Source of the DNA: Paracoccus sp. SMMA_5_TC | GTDB taxonomy: Bacteria; Pseudomonadota; Alphaproteobacteria; Rhodobacterales; Rhodobacteraceae | Assembly (NCBI RefSeq): GCF_009696685.2 | Contig: NZ_CP102355.1 | Coordinates: 186,001 to 250,000, forward strand | DNA: 64,000 nucleotides | Direction: 5' to 3' | Shown: one piece after another, positions 53,493 to 62,945 of the stretch | How the letters are laid out: each line of letters begins with the position of its first letter | How positions within the stretch are numbered: the stretch's first letter is position 1 | Notes under the pieces: model-generated | Told to the model about the DNA's origin: nothing | Database searches by the model: none | The model's input: the letters and a program-made list of their open reading frames with translations, nothing else | Translations under genes and position numbers: made by a program

Positions 53493-54665
53493 TCAGGCCA
53501 GAATGCGCGGATCAGGCCCCAGATCAAGCCCGGGAAAGATGCTGTCCTCAATCGCCCTGGCCTCGATCCCGAACAGACCGCGCATCGCCCAGCCGGCATA
53601 GGCGCGAATGTCGCGGGTCGGCATCAGGTCGCGCCCGGCATAAAGCTGGCCCTCGTCCAGGCCAGGCCAGTCGCCAAAGGCGCGCCCGCCCCTTAGCGCG
53701 CCCCCCGCCATCAGCAGCGCCCCGCCGGTGCCGTGATCGGTCCCGCCCGATCCGTTTTCCCGCACCGTGCGGCCGAATTCGGTCATCGCCAGCACCAGCG
53801 TGCGACCCCAGTTGTCACCCAGCCCCTGATGCAGCGCCAGAATTGCCGCCGACAGCCGGTCCAGCGCCCGACCCAGCACATTGGCCTGGGCGGCGTGACT
53901 GTCAAAGCCACCCAGCGAAAAGGCGGCGATGCGGCTGGCGCCGTTGAGGCGGCTGGCGGCAAATGCGCCCAGGGCCTGGGCATCGCCGGTGGGGCCGGTC
54001 ATCCGTCCCATGCCGGGCGTCTCGGCCCCGATCTCGACCGCCTCGCGCGCGGCATCGCGAAACAGCGGATCGGCATGATAGACGTGGTCGAGCAACCGCT
54101 GCGCCTGCGGCGACAGGCTGAGCGCGGCGCGTGGCGCCCAGCTGAGATGCGCCGCACGGCCGGCCAGAATGGTCATCTGTTCGACACCCACGGAATAGGC
54201 GGTTTCGGCGGTGGCGCCGGGCAACACCTGCAACATGCGGTTGAGCCACCCGCCCACACGCCGGTCGATCGGCACATCGTTGCCGGTCCCGGCCTCGAGC
54301 ATATCCTGACCGTCGAAATGGCTGCGTTTGTCGCGGTAGGGGGTCGAAACCGCCTGCGCAAAGCCAAGCTCGCCCGCCCGCCACAGGGGCAGCAAGGGGG
54401 CCAGGCGCGGATGCAGCGCGTAAAATCCGTCCAGATCCGTGGCGCCCTGCTGCGGACCGCCGGATAGCTGGCGGCGCAATTGCCGCAGCATCGGGTCGCC
54501 ATAGGGCTGGAACACGTCCAGCCCATCCATCGCCCCGCGCAGGATGATGACCACCAGCCGGTTGTCCGATGGCAGCGCCGCGAAGGTCATCGTGTTCAGC
54601 AGCGGATGCGCCGCCGCCGAACAGCCCAGAACGGCCGCCCCGCGCAGAAACTGGCGTCTGTCCAT
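53493..54665 (-). CDS. DUF1501 protein, Tat-exported
   Basis: The 390-residue protein starts with a twin-arginine signal (MDRRQFLRGAAVLG) and shows the sulfatase-like DUF1501 pattern: VVIILRGAMDGLDVFQPYGD near the N terminus and LAMTEFGRTVRENGSGGTDH near residue 295. Such proteins are periplasmic and usually encoded beside a DUF1800 protein; their function is not established. It follows the DUF1800 gene on the same strand after 13 bases. Confidence 0.85.
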   Translation of the reverse strand: MDRRQFLRGAAVLGCSAAAHPLLNTMTFAALPSDNRLVVIILRGAMDGLDVFQPYGDPMLRQLRRQLSGGPQQGATDLDGFYALHPRLAPLLPLWRAGELGFAQAVSTPYRDKRSHFDGQDMLEAGTGNDVPIDRRVGGWLNRMLQVLPGATAETAYSVGVEQMTILAGRAAHLSWAPRAALSLSPQAQRLLDHVYHADPLFRDAAREAVEIGAETPGMGRMTGPTGDAQALGAFAASRLNGASRIAAFSLGGFDSHAAQANVLGRALDRLSAAILALHQGLGDNWGRTLVLAMTEFGRTVRENGSGGTDHGTGGALLMAGGALRGGRAFGDWPGLDEGQLYAGRDLMPTRDIRAYAGWAMRGLFGIEARAIEDSIFPGLDLGPDPRILA

Positions 54666-54678
54666 GATCCCTGCCCCC

Positions 54679-56043
54679 TTATCGTCGATTGAAATCGGCC
54701 GAGGCCAGCACCAGGGCCACCCCTTCGGCAGCGCTTTCGGCGCGTGGCACCGCCCAGGACAGTTCCGCCGATTGCGTGCCACCCAGCGCGGTTGCCACCA
54801 GCGCCCGCGGGTCGGGCAATTCGTCCAGCAGCAGTCGCGGCACCCGCAAGGCCCAGTTGATCCGTGCCGCCAGCATCTGCGGCGCGATCCAGGATTGCGC
54901 GCGTTCGGGCCAGCCGTCGGGCCCCTTGGGCTGGCCCCAGGGTTGGCCCATCGCAGCCAGGGGCTGCATCAGCGCCCGGCGCAGCAGCCCCTGATCCAGC
55001 GCCGAAACCTGCGCCCCGGTAACGCCCAGCGCCCGCAACCCCGCCGCCAACAGATCGAGCGGCTGGCGCACCTTGTGCCGCAGGGTCGCGGGCAGCGCCG
55101 GATGCGTCACCAGCACCTCATGGACCACGGGCAACGCGCCGCCGCTGTCCTGCCACGCCGCCGTCAGCGCCTGCACCAGATCCTCGGGCGGGTCATCGGC
55201 GACGAAATGCACCGCCAGCTTGCGCGACAGGTGCCGGGCCGTTTCCGGCCGTCGGGCAATATCGCGCAGGGCGGAATGGATATCGGCCAGGTTGGGGCGG
55301 CCGCCGCCATAGCTGCGCCCCAGCACGGTTTCGGCACCCGGCTCGGCCCATTGCGGCCGAAACACGAAGCCCTCGCGCAGGTCATAGCTGAGCCCGGTCA
55401 GCAGTTCCGCCAGTTGCCGCACATCCGCCTGGCTGTAGGCGGCGCCCACGCCCAGCGAATGCAACTCCAGCGCCTCGCGGGCCAGGTTCTCGTTCAGCCC
55501 CAGCCCCGGACGGCGGCGGGCAAACGGGGAATTGGGCCCGCGACTGGTGATCTGGTCCAGATAGACCAGCATCATCGGATGGGTTTCGGCGGCGACGAAC
55601 ATGTCCTCGAACCGGCCGTTCAGATGCGGGCGGATCGCCTCATCCTGAAAGGCCAGCGCCAGGGCAAAGCGCGCCACCCCCATCGGCCGGACGGTGAAAT
55701 GATCGCACCAGAATTGCACCAGCCTTTCGCCAAAGCCGCAAGGCGCGTCCAGCGCCCGCGCCAGCCGGCGGCGCAGATCCTGTTCGGGCAGCACGTTCAG
55801 CGCGGCGCGCGCCTCGGCGAAATCGGGGCTTTCCAGATCCTGGGCGCGCAGCTGCTGGGCCTGTTGCAGCCGCGCGGCCATCTGCGTAGCCCGTTCGGTG
55901 GTCATCGCATCGGTGCCGGGCCCGGACAGGGCCGGTTCGGCCAGCACCGCGCGGGCATCGGCCGGCGGCGGCCAATGCGGCGACAGGCCATAGCCCAGCC
56001 GAATTGCCGCCACCTCCGCAAAGCCGAAGCCCATGCCCATCAT
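54679..56043 (-). CDS. DUF1800 protein
   Basis: The 454-residue protein matches DUF1800: RLGYGLSPHWPPPADARAV at the N terminus, FWCDHFTV, NSPFARRRPGLGLNENLARE and LARHLSRKLAVHFV-like elements. It is the standard partner of DUF1501 proteins, with which it is co-transcribed here. No clear signal peptide is seen. Several in-frame ATGs at 56043, 56040 and 56034 make the exact start uncertain by a few residues. Function unknown. Confidence 0.85.
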   Translation of the reverse strand: MMGMGFGFAEVAAIRLGYGLSPHWPPPADARAVLAEPALSGPGTDAMTTERATQMAARLQQAQQLRAQDLESPDFAEARAALNVLPEQDLRRRLARALDAPCGFGERLVQFWCDHFTVRPMGVARFALALAFQDEAIRPHLNGRFEDMFVAAETHPMMLVYLDQITSRGPNSPFARRRPGLGLNENLAREALELHSLGVGAAYSQADVRQLAELLTGLSYDLREGFVFRPQWAEPGAETVLGRSYGGGRPNLADIHSALRDIARRPETARHLSRKLAVHFVADDPPEDLVQALTAAWQDSGGALPVVHEVLVTHPALPATLRHKVRQPLDLLAAGLRALGVTGAQVSALDQGLLRRALMQPLAAMGQPWGQPKGPDGWPERAQSWIAPQMLAARINWALRVPRLLLDELPDPRALVATALGGTQSAELSWAVPRAESAAEGVALVLASADFNRR

Positions 56044-56056
56044 CCCTGCCGCGATG

Positions 56057-56092
56057 TTCCTGTCGGCGCCAGCTTATGCGATGGCGCAGGAA
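56057..56092. other. Bulged hairpin between aspS and the DUF1800 gene
   Basis: TTCCTG (56057-56062) pairs with CAGGAA (56087-56092) and CGCCA with TGGCG inside, with four unpaired bases on one side. It sits in the 91-base gap after aspS and could be a weak terminator or a leader structure of the DUF1800 transcript. No T-tract follows. Confidence 0.35.
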
Positions 56093-56134
56093 AGGTCAGA
56101 TCACGCTTGCTTCAGCGCAGGCCGGGCGCGGGGG

Positions 56135-57913
56135 TCAGTCGCGCGGCAGCACCCGCAGCCGCAGGTCGCGCAGCTGTTCGTTCGTCGGTTCGCTCGGCGC
56201 GCCCATCATCAGATCCTCGGCCCGCTGGTTCATCGGGAACATGATGACCTCGCGGATGTTCACCTCATCGGCCAGCAGCATCACGATGCGGTCGATGCCG
56301 GCCGCGCAACCGCCATGGGGCGGCGCGCCATAGCGGAAGGCCTTGACCATGCCGCCGAAGCGCTTTTCCACCTCGTCCCTGCCATAGCCGGCCAGTTCAA
56401 AGGCCTTGAACATCACATCGGGGCGATGGTTGCGGATGGCGCCCGAAATCAGCTCATAGCCGTTGCAGGCCAGGTCATACTGATACCCCTTGATGTCCAA
56501 GGGGTTCTGCGTCTCGAGCGCCTCCAGCCCGCCCTGCGGCATCGAGAACGGGTTGTGCGAGAAGTCGATCTTGCCGTCCTCGCCCTTTTCATACATCGGG
56601 AAATCGACGATCCAGGCGAACTTGAACTGGTTCTCGACGGTCAGGCCCAGTTCGCGGCCGATCTCGTTGCGGGCCCGGCCGGCGACGGCCTCGAAGGTCT
56701 CGGGCTTGCCGCCCAGAAAGAACACGGCATCGCCCTCGCCCAGGCCCAGCTGCTGGCGGATCGCCTCGGTCTTGTCATGGCCCAGGGCCTTGGCGATGGG
56801 GCCTGCGGCCTCGGTGCTGCCGTCATCGCCCTTGCGCCAGAAGATATAGCCCATGCCCGGCAGGCCCTGCGCCTGCGCGAAGGCGTTCATGCGGTCGGCG
56901 AACTTGCGGCTGCCGCCGGTGGGCGCAGGGATGGCGCGGACCTGGTTGCCATCCTGTTCCAGCAGCTTGGCAAAGATTGCAAAACCCGAGCCGCGGAAAT
57001 GTTCGCTGACGTCCTGCATCTCGATCGGGTTGCGCAGGTCGGGCTTGTCGCTGCCGTATTTCAGCATCGCCTCGGCATAGGGAATCCGCGGCCAGTCGGC
57101 ATCGACCGGACGGCCGCCGCCGAATTCCTCGAACAGGCCCTGGATCACCGGCTGCACGGTGGCAAAGACATCCTCCTGCTCGACAAAGGACATCTCGAGG
57201 TCGAGCTGGTAGAAATCGGTGGGCGAGCGGTCGGCGCGCGGATCCTCGTCGCGGAAGCAGGGGGCGATCTGGAAATACTTGTCGAAGCCCGCGACCATGA
57301 TCAGCTGCTTGAACTGCTGCGGTGCCTGCGGCAGGGCATAGAACTTGCCCGGATGCAGGCGCGAGGGCACCAGGAAGTCGCGCGCGCCTTCGGGGCTGGA
57401 GGCGGTGATGATCGGCGTCTGGAATTCGGTAAAGCCCGCATCCCACATGCGGTTGCGGATCGAGCGGATCACCCGCGACCGCAGCATGATGTTGTTGTGC
57501 AGCGACTCGCGCCGCAGGTCGAGGAAGCGATAGGTCAGGCGCGTTTCCTCGGGGTAGTCCTGATCGCCGAACACCGGCAGCGGCAGGTCGTCGGACGGGC
57601 CCAGCACCTCGGTATCTGTCGCATAGACCTCGATCTCGCCGGTGGGCAGCTTGGGATTGACCAGGCTGGGATCGCGCAGCTTGACCTTGCCGTCGATGCG
57701 GATGACGGTTTCGGCCCGCAACCGCTCCAGGGCCGGAAACGCCGGGCTGTCGCCGTCGGCGATCACCTGGGTGATGCCGTAATGGTCCCGCAGGTCGATG
57801 AACAGCACGCCGCCATGGTCGCGGACGCGGTGGACCCAGCCGGACAGACGGACCTCGGACCCGGCGGCAGCGGCGGTCAGCTCGCCGCAGGTATGGCTGC
57901 GATAGGCGCTCAT
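56135..57913 (-). CDS. aspS: Aspartyl-tRNA synthetase
   Basis: The 592-residue protein has the N-terminal OB-fold anticodon-binding domain ([20 protein letters not shown]), the class II core with [36 protein letters not shown] (motif 2) and [12 protein letters not shown] (motif 3), plus the bacterial GAD insertion. It charges tRNA-Asp, and possibly tRNA-Asn in lineages without AsnS. Of three consecutive ATGs (57919, 57916, 57913) the last has AAGGGGA at proper spacing. Confidence 0.97.
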   Translation of the reverse strand: MSAYRSHTCGELTAAAAGSEVRLSGWVHRVRDHGGVLFIDLRDHYGITQVIADGDSPAFPALERLRAETVIRIDGKVKLRDPSLVNPKLPTGEIEVYATDTEVLGPSDDLPLPVFGDQDYPEETRLTYRFLDLRRESLHNNIMLRSRVIRSIRNRMWDAGFTEFQTPIITASSPEGARDFLVPSRLHPGKFYALPQAPQQFKQLIMVAGFDKYFQIAPCFRDEDPRADRSPTDFYQLDLEMSFVEQEDVFATVQPVIQGLFEEFGGGRPVDADWPRIPYAEAMLKYGSDKPDLRNPIEMQDVSEHFRGSGFAIFAKLLEQDGNQVRAIPAPTGGSRKFADRMNAFAQAQGLPGMGYIFWRKGDDGSTEAAGPIAKALGHDKTEAIRQQLGLGEGDAVFFLGGKPETFEAVAGRARNEIGRELGLTVENQFKFAWIVDFPMYEKGEDGKIDFSHNPFSMPQGGLEALETQNPLDIKGYQYDLACNGYELISGAIRNHRPDVMFKAFELAGYGRDEVEKRFGGMVKAFRYGAPPHGGCAAGIDRIVMLLADEVNIREVIMFPMNQRAEDLMMGAPSEPTNEQLRDLRLRVLPRD

Positions 57914-57974
57914 CATCATTCCCCTTGCGTATCAGGCCACGCATGAAGCGCGTGCGTGGGGGGAAGTCAAGCGA

Positions 57975-58604
57975 TCAGAACGGGCGCACCACGTTGCCGC
58001 TGTAGAAATAGACGCCCATGCCCACCGCAAACAGCGTGTTGCCGGCGATGGCGTGCAGCGCCCAGGCGGCGGGAAAGCCGCGCGTGACATAGGCGCGGGC
58101 AAAGACCCAGCCACCGACAAAGGTAAAGGCCGCCACCACCCAGGACCAATACATCAGATGGGCAAAGGCGAAAACCGCCGCATTCAGCAGCAGCGCCCCC
58201 TGCCCGCGCGGCAGGATGGGGCCGTAACGGTGAAAGAACAGCGGCCGAAAGATCAGCTCCTGCGGCAATGCCGACAGCAGCGGATAGAGGCTCCAGATCA
58301 GCAGCAAGAATTGCGGGCGGTGGCGCGGGATCTGAAAGATCGCCTCGGGCCGCGTCCACCACAGGATCGCCAGCCCCGAGACCAGCGTCACCATCACCAG
58401 CACGCCTGCCTCGCCCCATGGGATGCGACGCCATCCCCGCAGCAACCCCCGCCAGTCGAAACCGCCCGTTGCCCACAGCAGCCCCAGCCCCGCCAGGCTG
58501 AACAGCGCCAGCGCCTGAAACAGCATTCGCGGCGGCAGGAACAGCGCCATGGCCAGCGGCGCGCCCAGATACAGCGCCGCGAATTCCAGCCGCAGCCGCA
58601 GCAC
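57975..58604 (-). CDS. CPBP-family intramembrane protease-like protein
   Basis: The 209-residue protein has about six hydrophobic segments and the CPBP motifs: QELIFRPLFFHR (motif 1), FAFAHL (motif 2) and HAIAGN (motif 3). In motif 1 the first Glu of the canonical EExxxR is Gln, which may alter or abolish activity. The start is inferred to be a GTG at 58604, two bases after the lysozyme stop, because upstream in-frame sequence is antisense-like shadow of the lysozyme gene. Role unknown. Confidence 0.72.
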   Translation of the reverse strand: MLRLRLEFAALYLGAPLAMALFLPPRMLFQALALFSLAGLGLLWATGGFDWRGLLRGWRRIPWGEAGVLVMVTLVSGLAILWWTRPEAIFQIPRHRPQFLLLIWSLYPLLSALPQELIFRPLFFHRYGPILPRGQGALLLNAAVFAFAHLMYWSWVVAAFTFVGGWVFARAYVTRGFPAAWALHAIAGNTLFAVGMGVYFYSGNVVRPF

Positions 58605-58606
58605 GC

Positions 58607-59392
58607 CTATTGCAGCCTCCGCGCCAGCCAGCGCCGCCACTCGGCCGTCGATCCGGCGAACACGTTCAGATCGACATTCCCGCTGATGCCGGGGACGATG
58701 CCGGTGCCGGTATATTGCCAGAAACTGTAGCGCTGGCCCGGATAGACGATGCGCGGATGCCCGGCGACTGAACGCAGCCAGAATTCCTCGGGCCATGAGG
58801 CCAGGTTGTTGTCGCGATAGAAGTCGACGGTGGTGTAGATGATCGGCCGCTGACCGTAGTATTGATGCAGGATGTCCTTGAATATCTTGGCCTCGCGCAG
58901 GATCTCGTGCGAGGGCGGCCGCCGGGGACAGGTTTTCGACGGTGTCCATTCCAGATCGATGACCGGCGGCATGGCGCCGCGCTCGCGCGGAACGTTGGCG
59001 ATGAACCAGGCGGCCTGCTCCTGCCCGGTGCGGCAGAAATAGAAATAGTGATAGGCCCCACGAGGAATGCGGGCCTGGGCGGCCTCATACCAGTAACGGC
59101 GGAAGTTGGGATCCGCCCAGTCGCCGCCCTCGGTCGCCTTGATGAAGGCAAAGCTGACCCCCGAGGCGCGCACCCGCGCCCAGTCGATATTGCCCTGATA
59201 GCGGGAAATGTCGATCCCATGAACAGGGTGGTCATAGGGATGCCCGCCGACCCATGGGTGCGGTGCCGAATCGCCGAATTTCGGTCCCAGGCCCTGCCCC
59301 GCCATCACCACGCGCTGCTGGCTGGGTCCGCCACCGCAGGCCACCAGCGCCAGCAGCGCCCCGATTGCAACAATCCTGCCCAGAATCTTCAT
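58607..59392 (-). CDS. GH25 lysozyme lipoprotein
   Basis: The 261-residue precursor has a lipoprotein signal with lipobox LVAC (Cys19). The mature part is a glycoside hydrolase family 25 domain with HGIDISRYQGNIDW, FAFIKATEGGD and VIDLEWTPS, containing the catalytic Asp/Glu pair, and ends with the FWQYTG motif. It cleaves the muramic acid bond of peptidoglycan, here from a membrane anchor. It is followed immediately by the CPBP gene. Confidence 0.9.
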   Translation of the reverse strand: MKILGRIVAIGALLALVACGGGPSQQRVVMAGQGLGPKFGDSAPHPWVGGHPYDHPVHGIDISRYQGNIDWARVRASGVSFAFIKATEGGDWADPNFRRYWYEAAQARIPRGAYHYFYFCRTGQEQAAWFIANVPRERGAMPPVIDLEWTPSKTCPRRPPSHEILREAKIFKDILHQYYGQRPIIYTTVDFYRDNNLASWPEEFWLRSVAGHPRIVYPGQRYSFWQYTGTGIVPGISGNVDLNVFAGSTAEWRRWLARRLQ

Positions 59393-59525
59393 CTCTGCCC
59401 TCTGCCCGCGCGTCCTTGCCGACGCCTTCCGTTCTTATCGCAGCCCGGCGCGGCAAAGTCACGCCGGCGTGACTATCACGAATATGTCAGCCTGTCGCCG
59501 CGTCGTGGCCTTGGACAGAGCAGCG

Positions 59526-59554
59526 GCGAAACCCCTGCAAGACAGGGGTTTCGC
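59526..59554. terminator. Perfect 12-bp hairpin downstream of the PepSY gene
   Basis: Arms GCGAAACCCCTG (59526-59537) and CAGGGGTTTCGC (59543-59554) pair perfectly around a five-base loop, in the 197-base gap after the PepSY stop codon. It is a strong candidate terminator for that minus-strand gene although no T-tract follows, and could instead be a copy of a dispersed palindromic element. Confidence 0.55.
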
Positions 59555-59589
59555 GAGTCGCTTTGCCCCGCGCAACGCGGCGTTCAGGA

Positions 59590-60996
59590 TCAGGACAGTG
59601 CCTGCCGCAAGGCGGGGAACTGCCGCAGCAGCAGGCGGTCAAGCAGCATTGCCGCCAGGATCGCGGCCCCGCCCAGCGGAAACGCCAGGCCCAGCAGCAG
59701 CAGGAGCGCCGTCAACCCCTTCGGGGTCGCAGCATCCGCTGCGCGCGGCGGTGCTGCAAGCCGACCGACCGCCTGCGGTCGCCGTCGCCACCACATCACC
59801 ACACCCGAAACGGAAACCACGATAACCGAAATGCAGAACAGGCTGTTCAACACCAGGTTCCACAGGCCCAGATCGCCTTCGTGAAAGGCGATGCCCCAAG
59901 CCATCGCCTTGGCATAAGTGGAATAATCGTCATAGCGGATGTCTGCGAGAACGCGCCCGCTATGGCGATCGATATGCAGCGTGCGATCGGCGCCCGGATC
60001 CGGGCCATCGTTCGACATGCTGTCGTGGCTGATGGTCCAGACTCCGCTGTCGTCCTTGGGCAGGTTGATCTGATAACGGCCCTGAAATCCTAGCCCGGCG
60101 GCAAGCTCGGCGACCTTGTCGATATCGACCTTGCCCGTGATCGCCGGCTGCCCCGCAAGCGAGCCGGAAACCGGCAGCGGCGTCTGCTCCAGAGCCCAGG
60201 GCACTTCATGGGCGGCACCGTGATTCATCGCCGCATGGGTCTGTGAGGCGGAAACCGGCACGTCATCCCATTTCTGCGCCGGAAAGCTGGACCAGGCCTG
60301 AACGAACTTTCCGCCCCAGATGCCTGCCCAGCTCAGCCCCGACAGCAGGAATAGCAGCAGCAATGCCGAAATCCAGAATCCCGTTACCCCATGCAATGAC
60401 TTCCAGAAACTGCGACCGCGCGCGGAAAGGCGCGGCATCAGGGCGTTGCGCCAGTCGCCGGCTTGCCGTGGCCAATGCAGATAAAGCCCGCTCGCGATCA
60501 GCAGGATGCCAAGGCTTGCGGCGATTTCGATCAAGCGGTCGCCAAACGTGCCGATCAGCAAGCTGCCATGGATCTCCGAGGCCAGGTCATACCATCCCGC
60601 GCGCCAGGGAAAACTGTGCAGCACCTCGGCCGTATATGGGTTCAGGGCCACGCCCACGCGCCCCTGCGGCCCATCGACCACGAAAGCGGCCACCCGGTCG
60701 GCGGCCAGCGGTGCCAGATACTGCACCGCCTGTCCGCCTGGAACCGCGACCTCGGCGGCGACCTGCAAACGGCTGACCGGCAGCGGTGTTCCTGCCGGCA
60801 CCACCGCCATGCGTTCGGACCCTGTCCCGGCCACCCAGGAGATCCACAGCATGACCAACCCGGTCACGGCCAGCATGATCAGAAAGGGTATCACATAAAG
60901 GCCGGCGTAGAAGTGCCAGCGCCAGACAAGGAAGTGGTATTTGCGGACGCCACGCGCCGCCTGCGGGGCGGCAAGCCCCGTCGAACTGACTGTCAT
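59590..60996 (-). CDS. PepSY-associated transmembrane protein
   Basis: The 468-residue protein has four main membrane helices (about 30-52, 155-173, 200-222, 375-398), with LVWRWHFYAGLYVIPFLIML at the first and EIHGSLLIGTFGDRLIEIAA before the second, the PepSY_TM pattern. Conserved histidines suggest heme or metal contact. These proteins are linked to metal or siderophore reduction at the inner membrane. It follows the DUF2946-like gene on the same strand; no TonB-dependent receptor is encoded nearby. Confidence 0.88.
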   Translation of the reverse strand: MTVSSTGLAAPQAARGVRKYHFLVWRWHFYAGLYVIPFLIMLAVTGLVMLWISWVAGTGSERMAVVPAGTPLPVSRLQVAAEVAVPGGQAVQYLAPLAADRVAAFVVDGPQGRVGVALNPYTAEVLHSFPWRAGWYDLASEIHGSLLIGTFGDRLIEIAASLGILLIASGLYLHWPRQAGDWRNALMPRLSARGRSFWKSLHGVTGFWISALLLLFLLSGLSWAGIWGGKFVQAWSSFPAQKWDDVPVSASQTHAAMNHGAAHEVPWALEQTPLPVSGSLAGQPAITGKVDIDKVAELAAGLGFQGRYQINLPKDDSGVWTISHDSMSNDGPDPGADRTLHIDRHSGRVLADIRYDDYSTYAKAMAWGIAFHEGDLGLWNLVLNSLFCISVIVVSVSGVVMWWRRRPQAVGRLAAPPRAADAATPKGLTALLLLLGLAFPLGGAAILAAMLLDRLLLRQFPALRQALS

Positions 60997-61025
60997 GTTT
61001 CATTTTCCTGCGAGTGATGTTGCGA

Positions 61026-61424
61026 TCAGCGAACGTCGTGTCCCGCAGGGGGTGCACGGGCAAGGAACAGGGCGTGGGGCGCCTTGTCCGCCTGCCTGCG
61101 CCGCATGACCGCACGGACCCGCATGCGCAGCCGCACCGTGACGAAGGGCAACCGCCCAAGCCCCGCCAGCATGGCGGGGATATGCGCCACGGCCCAGGGG
61201 CAGTCATCGGGCCGCGCACCAGCGGGTTCGGGCTTGACCGGCTCCAGGGTCCGGGCATCGACCGTCTGGCGGATGATCCCGTGATCGGAGCAGATCACCA
61301 GCGTGACGGTCTGACCGATCCGCACCGGCATCACGCCATCGGACAGCATCGACAGCAGCGCGAACGGCAGCAGGCCGGCCCATAGCGCCAACCTTCGCAA
61401 GACCTGTGTCGAATGCATGCTCAT
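61026..61424 (-). CDS. DUF2946-like exported protein
   Basis: The 132-residue protein has a hydrophobic N terminus (LALWAGLLPFALLSML) followed by GQTVTLVICSDHG and a DCPWAVAHIPAML segment, as in DUF2946 proteins that accompany metal-uptake or copper genes, though the usual paired cysteines are fewer. The C terminus is Arg-rich. It lies 29 bases upstream of the PepSY gene. Family placement is tentative; function unknown. Confidence 0.6.
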   Translation of the reverse strand: MSMHSTQVLRRLALWAGLLPFALLSMLSDGVMPVRIGQTVTLVICSDHGIIRQTVDARTLEPVKPEPAGARPDDCPWAVAHIPAMLAGLGRLPFVTVRLRMRVRAVMRRRQADKAPHALFLARAPPAGHDVR

Positions 61425-61475
61425 GTTCCGCCCTTGGCACAAGGGTCAGCCCGCGTTCAACAGGATTTCGCAGCC

Positions 61476-62864
61476 CTAGGATTGCAGGGCTTCGTCGGGG
61501 ATCAGCTTCCCGGGGTTCAGGATGTTTCCCGGGTCGAGGGCGCGCTTGATCGCGGCCATCACATCCAGCGCCTCGCCGTGCTGTGCAGCCATCAGCGGCC
61601 GCTTGCCCACGCCGATGCCATGTTCGCCGGTGATGGTGCCGCCGACGGCCAGGGCACGTTCGGCCATGCGGGTGGCGACGCGCTTGGCCGCGGCCAGTTC
61701 TTCGGCGTTGCCCGGCATCACCAGCAGCTGGGCATGGAAATTGCCGTCGCCGACATGGCCGATCATCGGCCCCAGCAGGCCTTCGTCGCGGATGTCGCGG
61801 GCCGCATCGGCGACCGCCTGCGGCAGGTGCGACATCGGCACGCAGACATCGGTGACAACCGCCGTCGCCCCCGGCCGCAGCGCCAGGCAGGACCGATAGG
61901 CACCGTGGCGCATTTTCCACAGCGCCGCCCGATCCTGCGGCGTGGTCGCCCAGTCGAAACCGGTGCCGCCGAAATCCTCGGCCAGCGCGCCAAAGGCCTG
62001 GGCATCGGCCTGGACCGAGGCAGGCGTGCCGTGGAACTCGACCATCAGATGCGGCGCCTCGGGCATCGCCGTCCCCGAAGCGCGGTTGAAGGCGCGCACG
62101 ACATCCGCGTCGATGAATTCGATCCGGGCCATGGGAATGGCAGACTGGATGGTGGCGGTCACGCATTCCACCGCCTGCTCCAGCGTGTCGAAGCCGCAGA
62201 CCGCAGCGGCCACCTCTTCGGGCTGGCCGTGCAGCCGCAGGGTCAGTTCGGTGATGATCCCCAGCGTGCCCTCGGCCCCCACGAACAGACCGGTCAGGTC
62301 ATAACCGGCACTGGATTTCGCCGCCCGGGTTCCGGTGCGGATCACCCGACCGTCGGCCAGCACCACCTCGAGCGCCAGGATATTGTCGCGCATGGTGCCA
62401 TAGCGCACCGCCGTGGTGCCGCTGGCGCGGGTCGAGGCCATTCCCCCCAGGCTGGCATTAGCGCCCGGATCCACGGGGAAGAACAGCCCCGTGGCCCGCA
62501 ATTCCTGGTTCAACGCCTCGCGCGTGACGCCGGGCTGAACGCTTGCCTGCAGATCCTCGGCCCGGATCTCCAGCACCCGATCCATGCGCGCCATGTCCAG
62601 CACCAGCCCGCCGTGATAGGCCAGCGCCTGCCCTTCCAGCGATGTGCCCGCCCCCCATCCCAGCACCGGCACGCGATGGGCATTGCAGATCGCCATGATG
62701 GCTGCAACCTCGGCGGTGGTTTCCGGCCATGCCACCGCATCGGGCGGCGGCGCGCGATGATAGGCCTCGGACTGGGCATGCAGGTCGCGATCGCCCCCCC
62801 GGGTGGAAAAACGCGCGCCCAGCAGATTGCTCAGGGCTTCTGCGGCAGTGGGATCTAGGGGCAT
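61476..62864 (-). CDS. FAD-binding oxidoreductase, GlcD/D-lactate dehydrogenase type
   Basis: The 462-residue protein has an N-terminal FAD_binding_4 domain (about 40-180, with GWGAGTSLEGQAL and FFPVDPGANASLGGM) and a C-terminal FAD-oxidase_C domain (about 215-455) with GHVGDGNFHAQLLV and GEHGIGVGKR. It oxidises a 2-hydroxy acid such as D-lactate or glycolate, passing electrons to the respiratory chain. ATG at 62864 has GAGG upstream. GlcE/GlcF partners are absent, which favours a single-subunit D-lactate dehydrogenase. Confidence 0.88.
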   Translation of the reverse strand: MPLDPTAAEALSNLLGARFSTRGGDRDLHAQSEAYHRAPPPDAVAWPETTAEVAAIMAICNAHRVPVLGWGAGTSLEGQALAYHGGLVLDMARMDRVLEIRAEDLQASVQPGVTREALNQELRATGLFFPVDPGANASLGGMASTRASGTTAVRYGTMRDNILALEVVLADGRVIRTGTRAAKSSAGYDLTGLFVGAEGTLGIITELTLRLHGQPEEVAAAVCGFDTLEQAVECVTATIQSAIPMARIEFIDADVVRAFNRASGTAMPEAPHLMVEFHGTPASVQADAQAFGALAEDFGGTGFDWATTPQDRAALWKMRHGAYRSCLALRPGATAVVTDVCVPMSHLPQAVADAARDIRDEGLLGPMIGHVGDGNFHAQLLVMPGNAEELAAAKRVATRMAERALAVGGTITGEHGIGVGKRPLMAAQHGEALDVMAAIKRALDPGNILNPGKLIPDEALQS

Positions 62865-62945
62865 CGGGAACCTCGGTCGTTGGAACGGCGACAACTTAGT
62901 CTGCCAAGGCGACCGGGAACAAGCCAGAGGGGGGCGCCAGCAGTC

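Noticed and set aside
54544-57946. Two long plus-strand open frames (566 and 637 codons) antisense to the DUF1501/DUF1800 genes and aspS
   Set aside because: Both lack motifs and lie opposite established families.
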